Assembly: GCA_026708585.1 (NCBI GenBank)
Contig: JAPOUQ010000013.1
Span: forward strand, 16,358-80,357
Origin: Gammaproteobacteria bacterium
Lineage (GTDB): Bacteria > Pseudomonadota > Gammaproteobacteria > Arenicellales > Poriferihabitantaceae
Reading direction: 5' to 3'
DNA length: 64,000 nt
Of this stretch, positions 18,420 to 28,739 are shown piece by piece; the first letter of the stretch is position 1, and every line of letters begins with the position of its first letter. A model generated the notes under the pieces. That model saw only the letters and a list, made by a program, of their open reading frames with translations. It did no database searches and was not told where the DNA came from. The translations under genes were made by a program, and so were the position numbers.

Positions 18420-18464
18420 TAAAGTGTGATATTTCGTATATTATATACGAAATATCACACTTTA
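18420..18464. repeat. Near-perfect 21-bp inverted repeat with 3-nt spacer
   Basis: Two 21-base arms (18420-18440 and 18444-18464) are exact reverse complements around TTA. The core of the left arm is GTGTGATATTTCGTATA. The repeat starts only seven bases upstream of the DUF4143 ATPase ATG on the minus strand. It could be an autoregulatory operator, an RNA hairpin hiding the ribosome site, or the end of a mobile element. There is no T-run on the gene-distal side typical of a terminator. Confidence 0.85.
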
Positions 18465-18621
18465 TTGCCAACAACGAAGGATCGAGATTCGAAGATTATT
18501 CAAAACGAGCAATTTGCAAGAAGCAGCAATGTTGCTCTGTGATCAGAGTATGTGGTTTGCTGAAATTTGACGAGTACCACAAAGAATCTCAGTTACAGTT
18601 TATGTTAAGATAAATTGCATC

Positions 18622-20206
18622 ATGAATGCAGAAATTCAGACCCTACGACGCAAGCTACCGATCGGTTATCAATCGTTTGCTGATCTTCGAAAGGATGGTT
18701 GTTATTATGTTGATAAAACCCCTCTGATTCGGCAAATGATTGAGGAAGGAAGGTACTACTTTCTTTCCCGTCCTCGCCGCTTCGGTAAGAGTTTGCTGGT
18801 CGATCCCTTGCAGGAACTGTTTGAAGGGAATGAGGCCCTTATTCGGGGGCTAGATATTCACCCATACTGGAACGGGTCGGTCAAACATCCAGTGGTTCGT
18901 TTGACTTTGGACGGGATCGTCAGTACACCTGAAGAACTCCAATATGCAGTTCTGAATCAATTGTATGAAGTTGATAATTGCATTTGATCTAAAATTCTTG
19001 CCTCCAGTGACTTCCGCTTCCGAGCGGCTTCGGAGTATCCTGACTCGCCTTCATCAAAAGACCGGTCGTCAGGTGGTGGAATTGGTTGATGAGTATGACA
19101 AGCCGATGTTGGATTTACTGGAGAACAGTGACAAGGCTCAGGTAGACCGGGATAGGCTAAGAGACGTATATAGCATTCTGAAGAGTTCGCAAAAATATAT
19201 CCGTTTTGTGTTCATCACCGGCATCACGATGTTTTCCAAGATCAGTTTTTCTTCGGGTCTCAACAATCTCGATGATATCAGCCTGTATCCGCACTTGGCA
19301 TCGATTTGTGGATACACTGATCACGGTCTCGATACGGTGTTTGCTCCGGAACTGGAAGGACCAGATCGGGACAAGATTCGTAAATGGTATAACGGCTACA
19401 ACTGGCTGGATACCGAGAAGCTCTATAATCCCTACGACATTCTCCATCTTTTTAAGAAATGTGAATTTCGGGCTCACTGGTTCAAATCTGGACAACCGGG
19501 CTATTTATATCGGTTATTGGAGGATAACCAAGTCAGTCCCATGCAATTGGAAAACCGCGTAGCGGATGCCGACTTTGTGCCCAATTTCGAGTTGGGTCAA
19601 TTCAGTCATGAAGCATTGCTTTTCCAGTCTGGGTAACTGACCATCACGAAAAAGGAACAAAAAGGAACTCGTATTTTGTATCATCTGGACTATCCCAATT
19701 ATGAGGTACAGAGTAGTTTCAATGCCGGGCTAGCGGAGCACTTGACCAAGCGCGGCAAGGAAGTAGCAGCGACTGGAGAGGATCTGGTTCAGGCACTGGG
19801 AGAGAACAACTTTTCCGTGTTCAAGGAGAAGATCCAGGATTTGCTCTCGGGATTTCCTCATATCTGGTTTGACCAGGCCAATCTTGGAGATTATGAAGCC
19901 TGGTATGCGAGTTTGCTGTACCTTTGTTTTCGTACCACGCCGGTTGATCTGAAAGCTGAGGAAATGACCAAACATGGTCGCTCAGACCTGGTTCTCTTGC
20001 ATGAGAACCAGGTATTTGTCCTGGAACTCAAGATGATTGAATATGAAACTGGAGTAGAAAAAGCTCTCGATCATGCGCTTGCGCAGATTCGTGAAAAAGG
20101 CTATGCAAACAAGTGTCGAAACCGCAAGGAACCGATTCACCTGATCGGAATGGTGTTTGGCAAGAAAGAACGAGAACTACGGGATATTCGTGTTGAAAAA
20201 AACTGA
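18622..20206 (+). pseudogene. Broken AAA-ATPase-like / PDDEXK_9 gene
   Basis: Three consecutive pieces form one protein of about 530 residues of the AAA-ATPase-like (PF09820-type) plus PD-(D/E)XK_9 family. Piece 1 has the YVDKTPLI and SRPRRFGKS motifs. A single extra T in the TT at 18978-18979 shifts the frame at LYEVDN, and the next frame continues with AFDLKFLPPVTS. An in-frame TAA at 19634-19636 then replaces the tyrosine of the usual FQSGYLTI motif. Piece 3 carries the nuclease core RSDLVLL...VFVLELKM. Only these two lesions are visible, so the break is recent or the gene is misread in sequencing. G+C is higher than in its neighbours, suggesting transfer. A more decayed relative lies at 57922-58495. 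Confidence 0.9.
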
Positions 20207-20367
20207 ACATGTTGTTCTGGTCTCCTAGGATGTGCTTGCAATTATCAACAAATTGGATTGGGATTTTAATTGCTCAACTAGAAGCGAGCCTAATACCAAC
20301 TCAATCGAATGTGAGTATCCCAACAATTCGGTTAATTTTATTCTACAAATAATGAGTAACCTCGAAC

Positions 20368-22191
20368 ATGCCTGACAAATCGGTTATTTCTGATATATCG
20401 AAAATCCGTAATTTTTCGATTATTGCTCATGTAGACCATGGTAAATCGACTCTTGCTGACCGCTTTATACAGACATGTGGTGCCTTAGAAAGTAGAGAAA
20501 TGAAGGATCAGGTCTTGGACTCTATGGAAATCGAACGGGAGAGGGGTATTACCATCAAGGCCCAGAGTGTTACCTTGTTCTACGAGGCAAAAAATGGGAA
20601 CCAATACCAATTGAATATGATTGATACTCCTGGCCATGTCGATTTTTCATATGAAGTGTCTCGATCATTAAGTGCTTGCGAGGGGGCACTTTTGGTGGTC
20701 GATGCAGCACAAGGCGTCGAAGCACAGACTGTTGCCAATTGTTATACTGCTGTCGACCGTGGTCTCGAAGTTATACCAGTCCTAAACAAAATTGACTTAC
20801 CTTCAGCGGAACCAGACCGAGTACTTTCAGAAATCGAAGATGTCATAGGAGTTGATTGCTCAGGAGCAATCGAGGTCAGTGCCAAGACTGGGCAAGGAGT
20901 CGAAGAAGTCCTTGAACAAATTGTAAGCCATATGCCACCTCCGCCTGATAATCGAGATTTGCCATTACGAGCTTTGGTACTCGATTCTTGGTTCGATAAC
21001 TATCTTGGAGTAGTCTCTTTAGTTAGGATCGTAGACGGAGTTCTAACTTCCGGTAAAACTCGTATCACAATCATGTCAACTGGTCGAGAATATCAATTGG
21101 AAAAAATTGGTATCTTTACGCCTAAACCAGTTGAAGTTGATCAACTCTCAACCGGTAATGTTGGATATGTTATAGCAGGGTTGAAAGATATTCATTCAGC
21201 AAGAGTAGGCGATACCATCACTCTGGCTCATAATATGGCATTAGAACCACTGCCCGACTTCAAGGAAGTTAAATCAACTGTATTTGCAGGACTCTACCCA
21301 GTTAATAATGCTGACTTTGATTCGTTTCGAACGGCTCTTGAAAAACTCAGCTTGAACGATGCATCTTTATCCTATGAACCAGAAACATCGCTTGCTCTTG
21401 GCTTTGGTTTCCGGTGTGGATTTCTCGGGATGCTACATATGGAAATCATTCAGGAACGGCTCGAGCGGGAGTATCAGATTGAATTGATAACCACTGCTCC
21501 AACGGTGGTCTATGAAATTCATATGAAAAATGGGGCAGTCATAGAAATAGACAATCCATCAAAACTTCCTGATTTACCACGTATCGATTACATTAAGGAA
21601 CCGTATATCATCGCACACATACTTATTCCTCATGATTATGTTGGTGCAATTATTGGTCTTTGTGTGGAGCGTCGTGGCATCCAGAAAAATATTCATTATC
21701 ATGGGAGACAGGTGATGCTGGATTTTGAAATTCCATTAACCGAGATAGTTGTGGATTTCTTTGATAGGTTAAAATCTGTAACCCAAGGCTATGGATCTCT
21801 CGATTATGATTTTATCGAAAGTCGTCCTGCTAACATGGTCAAAGTAGATATTCTGATTAATGGAGATAGAGTCGATCCATTGGCGATCTTGGTTCACAAG
21901 GAACAAAGTCAACATAGAGCTCGAGAACTAGTCGGGAGAATGAAGAAATTGATCCCACGACAAATGTTTGATGTGGCCATTCAGGCTGCCATAGGTTCGA
22001 AAATCATCTCTCGAGAAACCGTAAAGGCGATGAGGAAAAATGTAACGGCGAAATGCTATGGCGGTGATGTCACGAGAAAACGTAAATTGTTGGAAAAACA
22101 AAAAGCTGGAAAGAAAAGAATGAAGCAGATTGGCTCTGTTCAAATCCCACAAGAAGCCTTTCTATCTGTTCTGAAAGTCGACCGCACTTAA
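20368..22191 (+). CDS. lepA: Elongation factor 4 (back-translocase GTPase)
   Basis: Translational GTPase of 607 residues. The G1 motif is AHVDHGKST (about 17-25), G2 RGITIKAQ, G3 DTPGHVDF, and G4 NKIDLP. The LepA-specific C-terminal domain ends with the basic stretch [17 protein letters not shown]. It acts on stalled or mistranslocated ribosomes. It lies upstream of lepB, 56 bases apart, as in most proteobacteria. rnc and era, which often follow, are not here. Confidence 0.97.
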   Translation: MPDKSVISDISKIRNFSIIAHVDHGKSTLADRFIQTCGALESREMKDQVLDSMEIERERGITIKAQSVTLFYEAKNGNQYQLNMIDTPGHVDFSYEVSRSLSACEGALLVVDAAQGVEAQTVANCYTAVDRGLEVIPVLNKIDLPSAEPDRVLSEIEDVIGVDCSGAIEVSAKTGQGVEEVLEQIVSHMPPPPDNRDLPLRALVLDSWFDNYLGVVSLVRIVDGVLTSGKTRITIMSTGREYQLEKIGIFTPKPVEVDQLSTGNVGYVIAGLKDIHSARVGDTITLAHNMALEPLPDFKEVKSTVFAGLYPVNNADFDSFRTALEKLSLNDASLSYEPETSLALGFGFRCGFLGMLHMEIIQERLEREYQIELITTAPTVVYEIHMKNGAVIEIDNPSKLPDLPRIDYIKEPYIIAHILIPHDYVGAIIGLCVERRGIQKNIHYHGRQVMLDFEIPLTEIVVDFFDRLKSVTQGYGSLDYDFIESRPANMVKVDILINGDRVDPLAILVHKEQSQHRARELVGRMKKLIPRQMFDVAIQAAIGSKIISRETVKAMRKNVTAKCYGGDVTRKRKLLEKQKAGKKRMKQIGSVQIPQEAFLSVLKVDRT

Positions 22192-22247
22192 TTGTAACGT
22201 CAAGTCGGACTTATTGACGATCATTCAAAAACATCAAAATAGTAACT

Positions 22248-23033
22248 ATGGATTTAGCTCTGGTATTTTTAATCGCACTGGGTATAACCGGTACGATTAT
22301 CGTATTACACAATATTTGGACGATGATTCGTGCGAGAAACGATGATTTTATGGAATCTCCTAAACTGCCGCGTATCGTTGACTATTCAAGATCTTTTTTT
22401 CCAATCATTCTGATCGTGTTCCTATTACGGTCATTTGTGGTTGAACCGTTCAGAATTCCATCTGGTTCCATGCTGCCAAATCTGCATATTGGTGATTTTA
22501 TTCTGGTAAATAAATATGTATATGGTCTGCGACTGCCAGTTATACATAACAAAATTGCAAATTTTGGTAGCCCAGACCGTGGAGATGTAATGGTATTTCG
22601 ATATCCAGTAGATCCAAAGCTGAATTTCATCAAGCGTGTTGTAGCACTACCAGGTGATGAATTGTCTTATGTTAACAAACGACTATCTATTAACGGCGTA
22701 GAAGTAACAACGAAGGCTGCTGATCAATATTTTCCTGATAAAAATACGAATCACAGTTATCCTCTTGATCAGTTTGTCGAGATGATCGGTAGTCAGGATC
22801 ACCGAATTATTACTGACAATAACCGTGGCTCTCGAGATTTGGAGAGAGTGATTGTGCCGGAAGGTCATTTTTTTGTTTTAGGTGATAATCGAGATCATAG
22901 TAATGATAGCCGATATTGGCGATTTGTGCCTGAGAACCATATCGTTGGTAAGGCATTTATGATTTGGTTCAGCTGGAAAGGCTCCGAAGACGGTTGGGTA
23001 GACTGGAGTCGTATTGGAAGTAGTATCGAGTAA
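22248..23033 (+). CDS. lepB: Signal peptidase I
   Basis: Membrane serine protease that removes signal peptides from exported proteins. Two N-terminal transmembrane helices (about 2-22 and 43-61) precede the catalytic region. The Ser/Lys dyad is S74 in IPSGSM and K129 in FIKRVVALPGD. The box E motif GDNRDHSNDSRYW is intact. Its 261 residues are slightly shorter than E. coli LepB. It is co-directional with lepA and convergent with the NorD-like gene. Confidence 0.96.
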   Translation: MDLALVFLIALGITGTIIVLHNIWTMIRARNDDFMESPKLPRIVDYSRSFFPIILIVFLLRSFVVEPFRIPSGSMLPNLHIGDFILVNKYVYGLRLPVIHNKIANFGSPDRGDVMVFRYPVDPKLNFIKRVVALPGDELSYVNKRLSINGVEVTTKAADQYFPDKNTNHSYPLDQFVEMIGSQDHRIITDNNRGSRDLERVIVPEGHFFVLGDNRDHSNDSRYWRFVPENHIVGKAFMIWFSWKGSEDGWVDWSRIGSSIE

Positions 23034-23054
23034 AGAATTGCCTCTTGAAAACTA

Positions 23055-25187
23055 TCAGGTAGTCAGTTTTCGGTAAATTTCGGCTACCTTGAGTGGTAAT
23101 TTCCTTACCTCATCAACCACCACAAAACTAGCCGGTCCATAAAGGTGGGGTAGATATTCACCTGCATTCTGGTCAATCGTTATACAAAAAGGGTGAATGC
23201 CGGTATCTCGGACCTCAAACAGTGCTTGTCGAGTGTCTTCAATTCCATATTCACCCCGATATCCATCGTAATCGTCAGGTTTTCCGTCAGTAAGGGTTAT
23301 GAGCACCCGAGTTCTAGCTTCAACAGAATTTAGAATGTTGCCAAGATGGCGGATCACCACACCCATTCTTGTATAGTCTTGAGGTCTTAATCCACTTATT
23401 CGTGCTTCAATTATTGAGTTATACGGTTCATCAAACGTCTTGATTTTGTAGACCTCACAGCGATTACGGGTCATTCCGGAGAATCCAAATATTCCATATT
23501 GATCCCCCAAGATTTCCAAAGCCTGGCACAGCAACAGCAAGCTCTCACGCTCGGCATCATTAATCCAGCCTTTGGTAGAACCACTCAAATCGACCATGAA
23601 CACAACTGCTAGATCACGCTCCTGTTTTCTCGTCAGTGAATACAAACGATCCGACATTTCTACTCCAGTTAGCATGTCGGATCGCGCGGTTATCACTGCA
23701 TCCAGATCGATATCATCACCATAAGCTTGAGCTTTTAGGCATTTCTTGTTCCCTCTTAAGGCTTCAAAATGTCGTTTGATATCGTTCACGAGATGGTGGT
23801 ACTTTTCCATAGTAGTAACGACAAAATCATCATAGACTGCGCCAACTTCATGTTCTGTTAAAACACACCAGTTTTTCCGGTAGTTTTGTCTGCGAAAGTC
23901 CCACTCATCATAGAGAAAAGCATGTTCCTGATCCAATGAAAGAGATATGTCCGATGTCTTACCATCAGAAAGAGAGCCATCATCTTGCTGGTCATCACTA
24001 TTGATATCTAGCCACTCTTGTGGAATGGTATCTAGATCTTGATATATTGAAGATATGAGTTTTTCTAGATCATCTGGCATGGAAATCGACTCTCCGTCAA
24101 TAGTCAGTTCCGAAGTTCCAGATTCATTCATGGCTGTTTGCATTTCTTGAGTATCCATACCCTCTAAATTTTCATCTGATTGCGATTGAGTGAGAAGAGA
24201 TTGAATAAGATTAGATAAACTCTTTCTGAGTGTTATTTGATCATTTTCAAGTCGATTCTCAATTACATCCTTAGCCGATTCTAGACTTATTTCACCTTGA
24301 TAGGGGAAAGGGTCAGGCCAAGGTTGTTGCAGTAAATAGAGCTTGGAGGTTACATTGAGTGTATCCAAGACTGTTGAGTCAGCCTGCTGTAAGCGATGTA
24401 TCATACTTTTCCAGGTTGAATCATGAATCTTTGCAGTCGGATAGAGACCGTATTGCTCTCTCGCAAGCCCTGGTAACTCACGTTCGATGCAAGCGTTCAA
24501 TCGATAGGTTTCAAGCAGATTGAAGAGTCGAAGAGCACGACCATGATCATCAAATTCAGCGAATAATTCGTGTAGGTGGGGAGAATTAGGATTGGGTCGC
24601 TTGAAAGTGCCGAACCAGGTTTGTGCCCAAAGATGTACAGTTAGCGACTTGTAGAAAGCGTAATTTAGTTGATATTCATTAAATCGATTGACCTTGCTTG
24701 GTAGATATAGTGTTTGAGTATCCGTGAATATTTTTGGTCCCGGCTGGATATTCATTTCTCGACCTGACAAACCTCGTAAGTAGATCTCAAGGACATGTTT
24801 TACCTCCTCAAGTCTTACTGTGATATGGTTCAGGCGATACTCTCTGGCAAACTCTTCAATTTGACCAAGTGCTGAACTGGCTGGATACAGTCCTTCACGA
24901 TCATAAATATCCATGGCCTCCAACAACCATTGTCGGGTGCCTTCGGTTCCCATCAACCGGATAGCCCACGGTGCCTTACTGACAAATTGAAAAGCCATCT
25001 CCGCATTGGACTTGCTGATTATATTTGTCCACTCAAGACAAAATACCTGATCAGAATGCGCGAGTGGCAATAAACCCCTTGTTGGTTGTTCAGATGTTCT
25101 TCTAGTAGAGAGGACCGGTTCAAGATAGGTATCGAGTAACGAACCGATTTGGTTGGGGGTCATAGGAGGTGTATTTGAAATACCCAA
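23055..25187 (-). CDS. NorD/CbbO-type VWA-domain protein
   Basis: A 710-residue cytoplasmic protein with a C-terminal von Willebrand A domain (about 525-705). The MIDAS motif is D533-L-S535-G-S537, and a second metal-site loop is LTDGKPDDY. The N-terminal 350 residues are helical, and an acidic linker spans about 350-420. NorD and CbbO work with an AAA+ MoxR partner (NorQ/CbbQ) to activate nitric oxide reductase or Rubisco, probably by helping metal insertion. No MoxR gene, nor, or cbb gene is in this window, so its target is unknown. It has its own promoter region or is transcribed after ychF, since the operon on the same strand begins upstream. Confidence 0.85.
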   Translation of the reverse strand: MGISNTPPMTPNQIGSLLDTYLEPVLSTRRTSEQPTRGLLPLAHSDQVFCLEWTNIISKSNAEMAFQFVSKAPWAIRLMGTEGTRQWLLEAMDIYDREGLYPASSALGQIEEFAREYRLNHITVRLEEVKHVLEIYLRGLSGREMNIQPGPKIFTDTQTLYLPSKVNRFNEYQLNYAFYKSLTVHLWAQTWFGTFKRPNPNSPHLHELFAEFDDHGRALRLFNLLETYRLNACIERELPGLAREQYGLYPTAKIHDSTWKSMIHRLQQADSTVLDTLNVTSKLYLLQQPWPDPFPYQGEISLESAKDVIENRLENDQITLRKSLSNLIQSLLTQSQSDENLEGMDTQEMQTAMNESGTSELTIDGESISMPDDLEKLISSIYQDLDTIPQEWLDINSDDQQDDGSLSDGKTSDISLSLDQEHAFLYDEWDFRRQNYRKNWCVLTEHEVGAVYDDFVVTTMEKYHHLVNDIKRHFEALRGNKKCLKAQAYGDDIDLDAVITARSDMLTGVEMSDRLYSLTRKQERDLAVVFMVDLSGSTKGWINDAERESLLLLCQALEILGDQYGIFGFSGMTRNRCEVYKIKTFDEPYNSIIEARISGLRPQDYTRMGVVIRHLGNILNSVEARTRVLITLTDGKPDDYDGYRGEYGIEDTRQALFEVRDTGIHPFCITIDQNAGEYLPHLYGPASFVVVDEVRKLPLKVAEIYRKLTT

Positions 25188-25218
25188 AAATTAGAAAACT
25201 TCAACAGAATCATTCCGT

Positions 25219-26313
25219 TTAGACATTGAAACGAAAATGTATTATATCGCCATCTTTCACAATATAATCGCGACCCTCGAGATGTAAACGCCCAGCTGCT
25301 TTTGCCCCTTGTTCACCATTTAGAGAAATATAGTCTTCGTAAGATATGGTTTCAGCGCAGATAAATCCCCGCTCAAAATCACTGTGAATCGTACCCGCCG
25401 CCTGGGGTGCTGTCGCACCTTGTTTGATCGTCCAGGCATGGACTTCCTTAGGACCCGCTGTGAAAAACGTATGAAGTCCCAAAAGGGAATATGTTGCATG
25501 AATCACCCGGTCAATACCTTTTTCCTGATAACCTAGGTCCTTCAGAAATAAGCCCGCCTCATCAGAATCCAACTCCGAAATTTCCTGTTCTATCGTTGCA
25601 CAGATTGTAATCATCGGAGCCTTTTCCGAATCAATGATTCTCTGAATCGAAGAAATCTGCTCGCTGTCGCTTTGTGTGTTGTCAGAAGTATTGACGATAT
25701 AAAGAACCGGTTTACTAGTTATAAGACATAGCGGAGCAATTCGTTTTTGCTCGGACTCTTCCAAATTTAACAGTCTCACTGGTTTTTCCTGTTCAAGATG
25801 AGTTTTTGTCTTGGACAGTAGGTCGGCCATTGCAGCTTGCTCTTTGTTTCCAGATTTTTTGTGTTTTTCGGCATTGGATAGAGCTTTCTCAACGGTCTGT
25901 AAATCAGCTAGAATCAGTTCCAGATTGATAGTTCGGATGTCATCGATTGGATCAATTCGATCCGATACATGCAAGACATTACTATCTTTAAACGATCGGA
26001 CTACATGCGCAATTGCATCTACTTCACGGATATGTGATAAGAATCGATTGCCCAGTCCTTCACCAGTCGATGCACCTTCAACCAGACCAGCAATATCGAC
26101 AAATTCAACTGTGGCAGGAATTTGCTCTTTCGGTTTTACGATGTTGGAGATTGTTGTAATTCTCGGGTCGGAAACCTCAACTACACCAAAGTTGGGGTCG
26201 ATAGTACAAAATGCATAATTTTCAGCCTGAGCCTGACTCGTTTGCATTAAGGCATTAAACAGTGTCGATTTACCGACATTCGGTAATCCAACGATTCCAC
26301 ATTTCAGACCCAT
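25219..26313 (-). CDS. ychF: Redox/ribosome-associated ATPase of the Obg family
   Basis: P-loop ATPase of 364 residues, matching YchF size. The N-terminus MGLKCGIVGLPNVGKSTLFN contains the G1 loop. The usual G4 NKxD becomes YIVNTSD, the change typical of YchF, which binds ATP instead of GTP. FVDIAGLVEGAS is G3, and the C-terminal TGS-like domain ends with KDGDIIHFRFNV. I chose the ATG at 26313, because a longer frame would add 38 unrelated residues and run into pth. It lies two bases after the pth stop, an operon pair seen across proteobacteria. Confidence 0.96.
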   Translation of the reverse strand: MGLKCGIVGLPNVGKSTLFNALMQTSQAQAENYAFCTIDPNFGVVEVSDPRITTISNIVKPKEQIPATVEFVDIAGLVEGASTGEGLGNRFLSHIREVDAIAHVVRSFKDSNVLHVSDRIDPIDDIRTINLELILADLQTVEKALSNAEKHKKSGNKEQAAMADLLSKTKTHLEQEKPVRLLNLEESEQKRIAPLCLITSKPVLYIVNTSDNTQSDSEQISSIQRIIDSEKAPMITICATIEQEISELDSDEAGLFLKDLGYQEKGIDRVIHATYSLLGLHTFFTAGPKEVHAWTIKQGATAPQAAGTIHSDFERGFICAETISYEDYISLNGEQGAKAAGRLHLEGRDYIVKDGDIIHFRFNV

Positions 26314-26315
26314 GA

Positions 26316-26924
26316 CTAATTCGATTCTACAAGAGTCTGGTCTTTGGTATGCAGTTGGTGTATTGCGCGTTCTAGTTCTCCAGAGAGTAAAAGTTCCATA
26401 ACTTTCATAGATCGGTCTATAGACCAATTGATCTGTGCAAGTTCGGACGAACTCGGTTTCGATAAAACATAGTTGATAACCATCGACGCAGATTTTGGGT
26501 GTCCAACGCCAAGTCTCAATCTTACGAAATCGGCTGTATCAAGAGATTTACAGATATCTCGGAGTCCATTGTGTCCACCATGCCCCCCCTTGAACTTGAT
26601 CCGACAATCTCCGGGGGTTAGATCAATCTCATCGTGGATAACCATGATTTGATTTGGCTTAATCTTGTAATAGGATGCACACGATACAACAGAACGACCA
26701 CTGTGATTCATAAAAGTGGTTGGTGCGAGAACCCGAATGACTCTTTGTTCGAAGCGGAATTCGCCGAAAAGTCCTTGAAACCGTGCTTCCGGTTTCAAGG
26801 CAAACTGAAATTGGGCAGTTAAGTGTTCAATAAACCACCACCCAGCATTATGTCGTGTGTCAGCATATTTTTTACCAGGATTTCCGAGCCCGACAATCAG
26901 AGAGATTTCATCGAACCCGCTCAC
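26316..26924 (-). CDS. pth: Peptidyl-tRNA hydrolase
   Basis: Recycles peptidyl-tRNA released from stalled ribosomes. Conserved residues are visible in VGLGNPGKKYADTRHNAGW (active-site His within RHNAG), FMNHSGRSV, and the catalytic-aspartate region VIHDEIDL. GHGGHNGLRD is also typical. Its 202 residues match the family. It is second-to-last in the prs-rplY-pth-ychF operon, 47 bases after rplY. Confidence 0.96.
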   Translation of the reverse strand: MSGFDEISLIVGLGNPGKKYADTRHNAGWWFIEHLTAQFQFALKPEARFQGLFGEFRFEQRVIRVLAPTTFMNHSGRSVVSCASYYKIKPNQIMVIHDEIDLTPGDCRIKFKGGHGGHNGLRDICKSLDTADFVRLRLGVGHPKSASMVINYVLSKPSSSELAQINWSIDRSMKVMELLLSGELERAIHQLHTKDQTLVESN

Positions 26925-26971
26925 TCCAATTTGCCAAGATGCGCCAGAACAGTGAAATAGAATATAGGGGA

Positions 26972-27664
26972 TTACGACTCACCCATTGTTTCGCTATCGC
27001 TGTCGGATTCTACTTTGTCTTCTTGGTCGGATTCTGATATTTCTTCTGCAGCCTGCTCGCTTTCATCAATAATTTCGACTCTGCGAGCAGAAACAGAAAC
27101 GATTGCTAAATCATGATCTCCCGATTCATCATACATCAGAGAGGTCAGTTCAACACCTTCTGGAAGTGAAATATCAGACAAATGCAGTGATTCATTCTTT
27201 TGTAAATTGGACACATCAACCTCTATACGTTCCGGCAAGTCTTCGGGTAAGCAAGTTACTTCTACCGAACTGATGAGATGATTAATCATGCCACCATCAA
27301 TCTTCACGCCGATGCAGTCATCCTCTCCTTCAAAATGGATAGGCATATTGATGGTAATTGGCTTATTACGATCAACCCGTTGAAAATCGGCATGCAGAAT
27401 ATTGGTTTTGTGAGGATGTCGTTGTATATCTTTCAAAATTGCTTGTTCCTTTTGGCCATCGGTATTAATGACAATGACTGCTGAATGGAAACTCTCTTCT
27501 TCCAGGGAGTGAAACAAAACATCATGGTTGATTGCAATACTGACATTAGGTTTTCCACCTCCATATAGTACAGCAGGTACATCACCCTCACGCCTCAAGC
27601 GACGTACTAAGCCTGTACCAGAGCGTGCTCGAACGCGAGCAATTAATTCAAATTGTTCTGACAT
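26972..27664 (-). CDS. rplY: 50S ribosomal protein L25, long CTC form
   Basis: Binds 5S rRNA in the large subunit. The N-terminal L25 domain (MSEQFELIARVRARSGTG, RREGDVPAVLYGGGK) is followed by the CTC-type beta domain and an acidic tail rich in Ser, Glu and Asp. I chose the ATG at 27664. An upstream in-frame ATG would add 45 residues reaching into prs and not present in the family. The result is 230 residues, the long form common in gammaproteobacteria such as Pseudomonas. It is 19 bases downstream of prs. Confidence 0.95.
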   Translation of the reverse strand: MSEQFELIARVRARSGTGLVRRLRREGDVPAVLYGGGKPNVSIAINHDVLFHSLEEESFHSAVIVINTDGQKEQAILKDIQRHPHKTNILHADFQRVDRNKPITINMPIHFEGEDDCIGVKIDGGMINHLISSVEVTCLPEDLPERIEVDVSNLQKNESLHLSDISLPEGVELTSLMYDESGDHDLAIVSVSARRVEIIDESEQAAEEISESDQEDKVESDSDSETMGES

Positions 27665-27683
27665 AAGGTTAATTTTAGATTGG

Positions 27684-28637
27684 TTATTCAATAAAAAGAT
27701 TGCTAATGGAATCACCAGTTGCGATTCTCCGAATAGACTCTGCGAGTAACTCAGCAACCGATAGTTGGGTAATTTTTGAGCAGTTTTGTGCTTTCTCACT
27801 TAGTGGGATTGAGTTTGTAACCAAGACCTCATCAATTTTCGATTCGGTGATCCTATTGATTGCAGCACCAGACAGTACCGGATGAGTACAGCTTGCCAGA
27901 ACACGGATTGCACCATGATCATATAAAGCCTCTGCGGCCTGACATAAGGTATTGGCAGTATCAACCATATCATCAATCAGAATACAGGAGCGATTTTCCA
28001 CATCACCTATAATATGCATGACCTCGGCTTGATTGGCTTGAGGTCTTCTCTTGTCAATAATAGCCAGATCTGTATCGAGTAATTTTGCCATAGCCCGGGC
28101 TCTTACTACACCGCCTACATCAGGCGATACGATAATGGGGTCAGGGAGTTGCTTTTTCCATAATTCACTCATTATCACAGGGGAGCCGTAGATATTATCT
28201 GTTGGAATATCGAAAAACCCTTGAATCTGGTCTGCGTGCAAGTCCATGATAAGTACACGGTCAGCCCCGGATATGGTAATCATTTCGGCCACCAGTTTGG
28301 CAGAGATCGCAACCCGAGAATTTCGGGGTCGCCGATCTTGCCTGGAGTATCCGAAGTAGGGGATGACAGCAGTTATTCTTGCTGCTGAAGAGCGTTTCAG
28401 AGCATCAATCATGATCAATAGTTCCATGAGATTATGATTGCTTGGTGCACAGGTTGGTTGAATAAGGAAGCAGTCATGACCACGGACATTTTCCAATATC
28501 TCTACATTGATCTCGCCATCGCTGAATGTTTCTACCGTCGCTTTGCCGAGCGAAACCCCTAATACTTGAGCAACTTCAACCGCTAATGGAAAATTGGCGT
28601 TACCGGTAAAGATTGTCAGATTTTCAGGAGACAGCAT
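27684..28637 (-). CDS. prs: Ribose-phosphate pyrophosphokinase
   Basis: Makes PRPP from ribose-5-phosphate and ATP for nucleotide, histidine and NAD synthesis. Class I features: [10 protein letters not shown] for substrate binding, the flexible loop [12 protein letters not shown], the metal site [11 protein letters not shown], and the PRPP-binding loop [13 protein letters not shown]. Its 317 residues match. It is the first protein gene after tRNA-Gln, on the same strand, 28 bases apart. Confidence 0.97.
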   Translation of the reverse strand: MLSPENLTIFTGNANFPLAVEVAQVLGVSLGKATVETFSDGEINVEILENVRGHDCFLIQPTCAPSNHNLMELLIMIDALKRSSAARITAVIPYFGYSRQDRRPRNSRVAISAKLVAEMITISGADRVLIMDLHADQIQGFFDIPTDNIYGSPVIMSELWKKQLPDPIIVSPDVGGVVRARAMAKLLDTDLAIIDKRRPQANQAEVMHIIGDVENRSCILIDDMVDTANTLCQAAEALYDHGAIRVLASCTHPVLSGAAINRITESKIDEVLVTNSIPLSEKAQNCSKITQLSVAELLAESIRRIATGDSISNLFIE

Positions 28638-28662
28638 AACTAATGTTGATTGAGAGATATTC

Positions 28663-28739
28663 TGGCTGGGGTGGGAGGATTCGAACCTCCGAATGCCGGG
28701 ATCAAAACCCGGTGCCTTAGTCCTCTTGGCTACACCCCA
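28663..28739 (-). tRNA. tRNA-Gln (anticodon UUG), CCA encoded
   Basis: Read on the minus strand from 28739, a seven-pair acceptor stem (TGGGGTG with CACCCCA) closes the molecule. The anticodon arm pairs CCGGG/CCCGG around TTTTGAT, giving anticodon TTG, which reads CAA and CAG. The T arm contains GGAGG-TTCGAAT-CCTCC. G is the discriminator and CCA is encoded at 28663-28665. It precedes prs, the order known from Pseudomonas. Confidence 0.96.
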
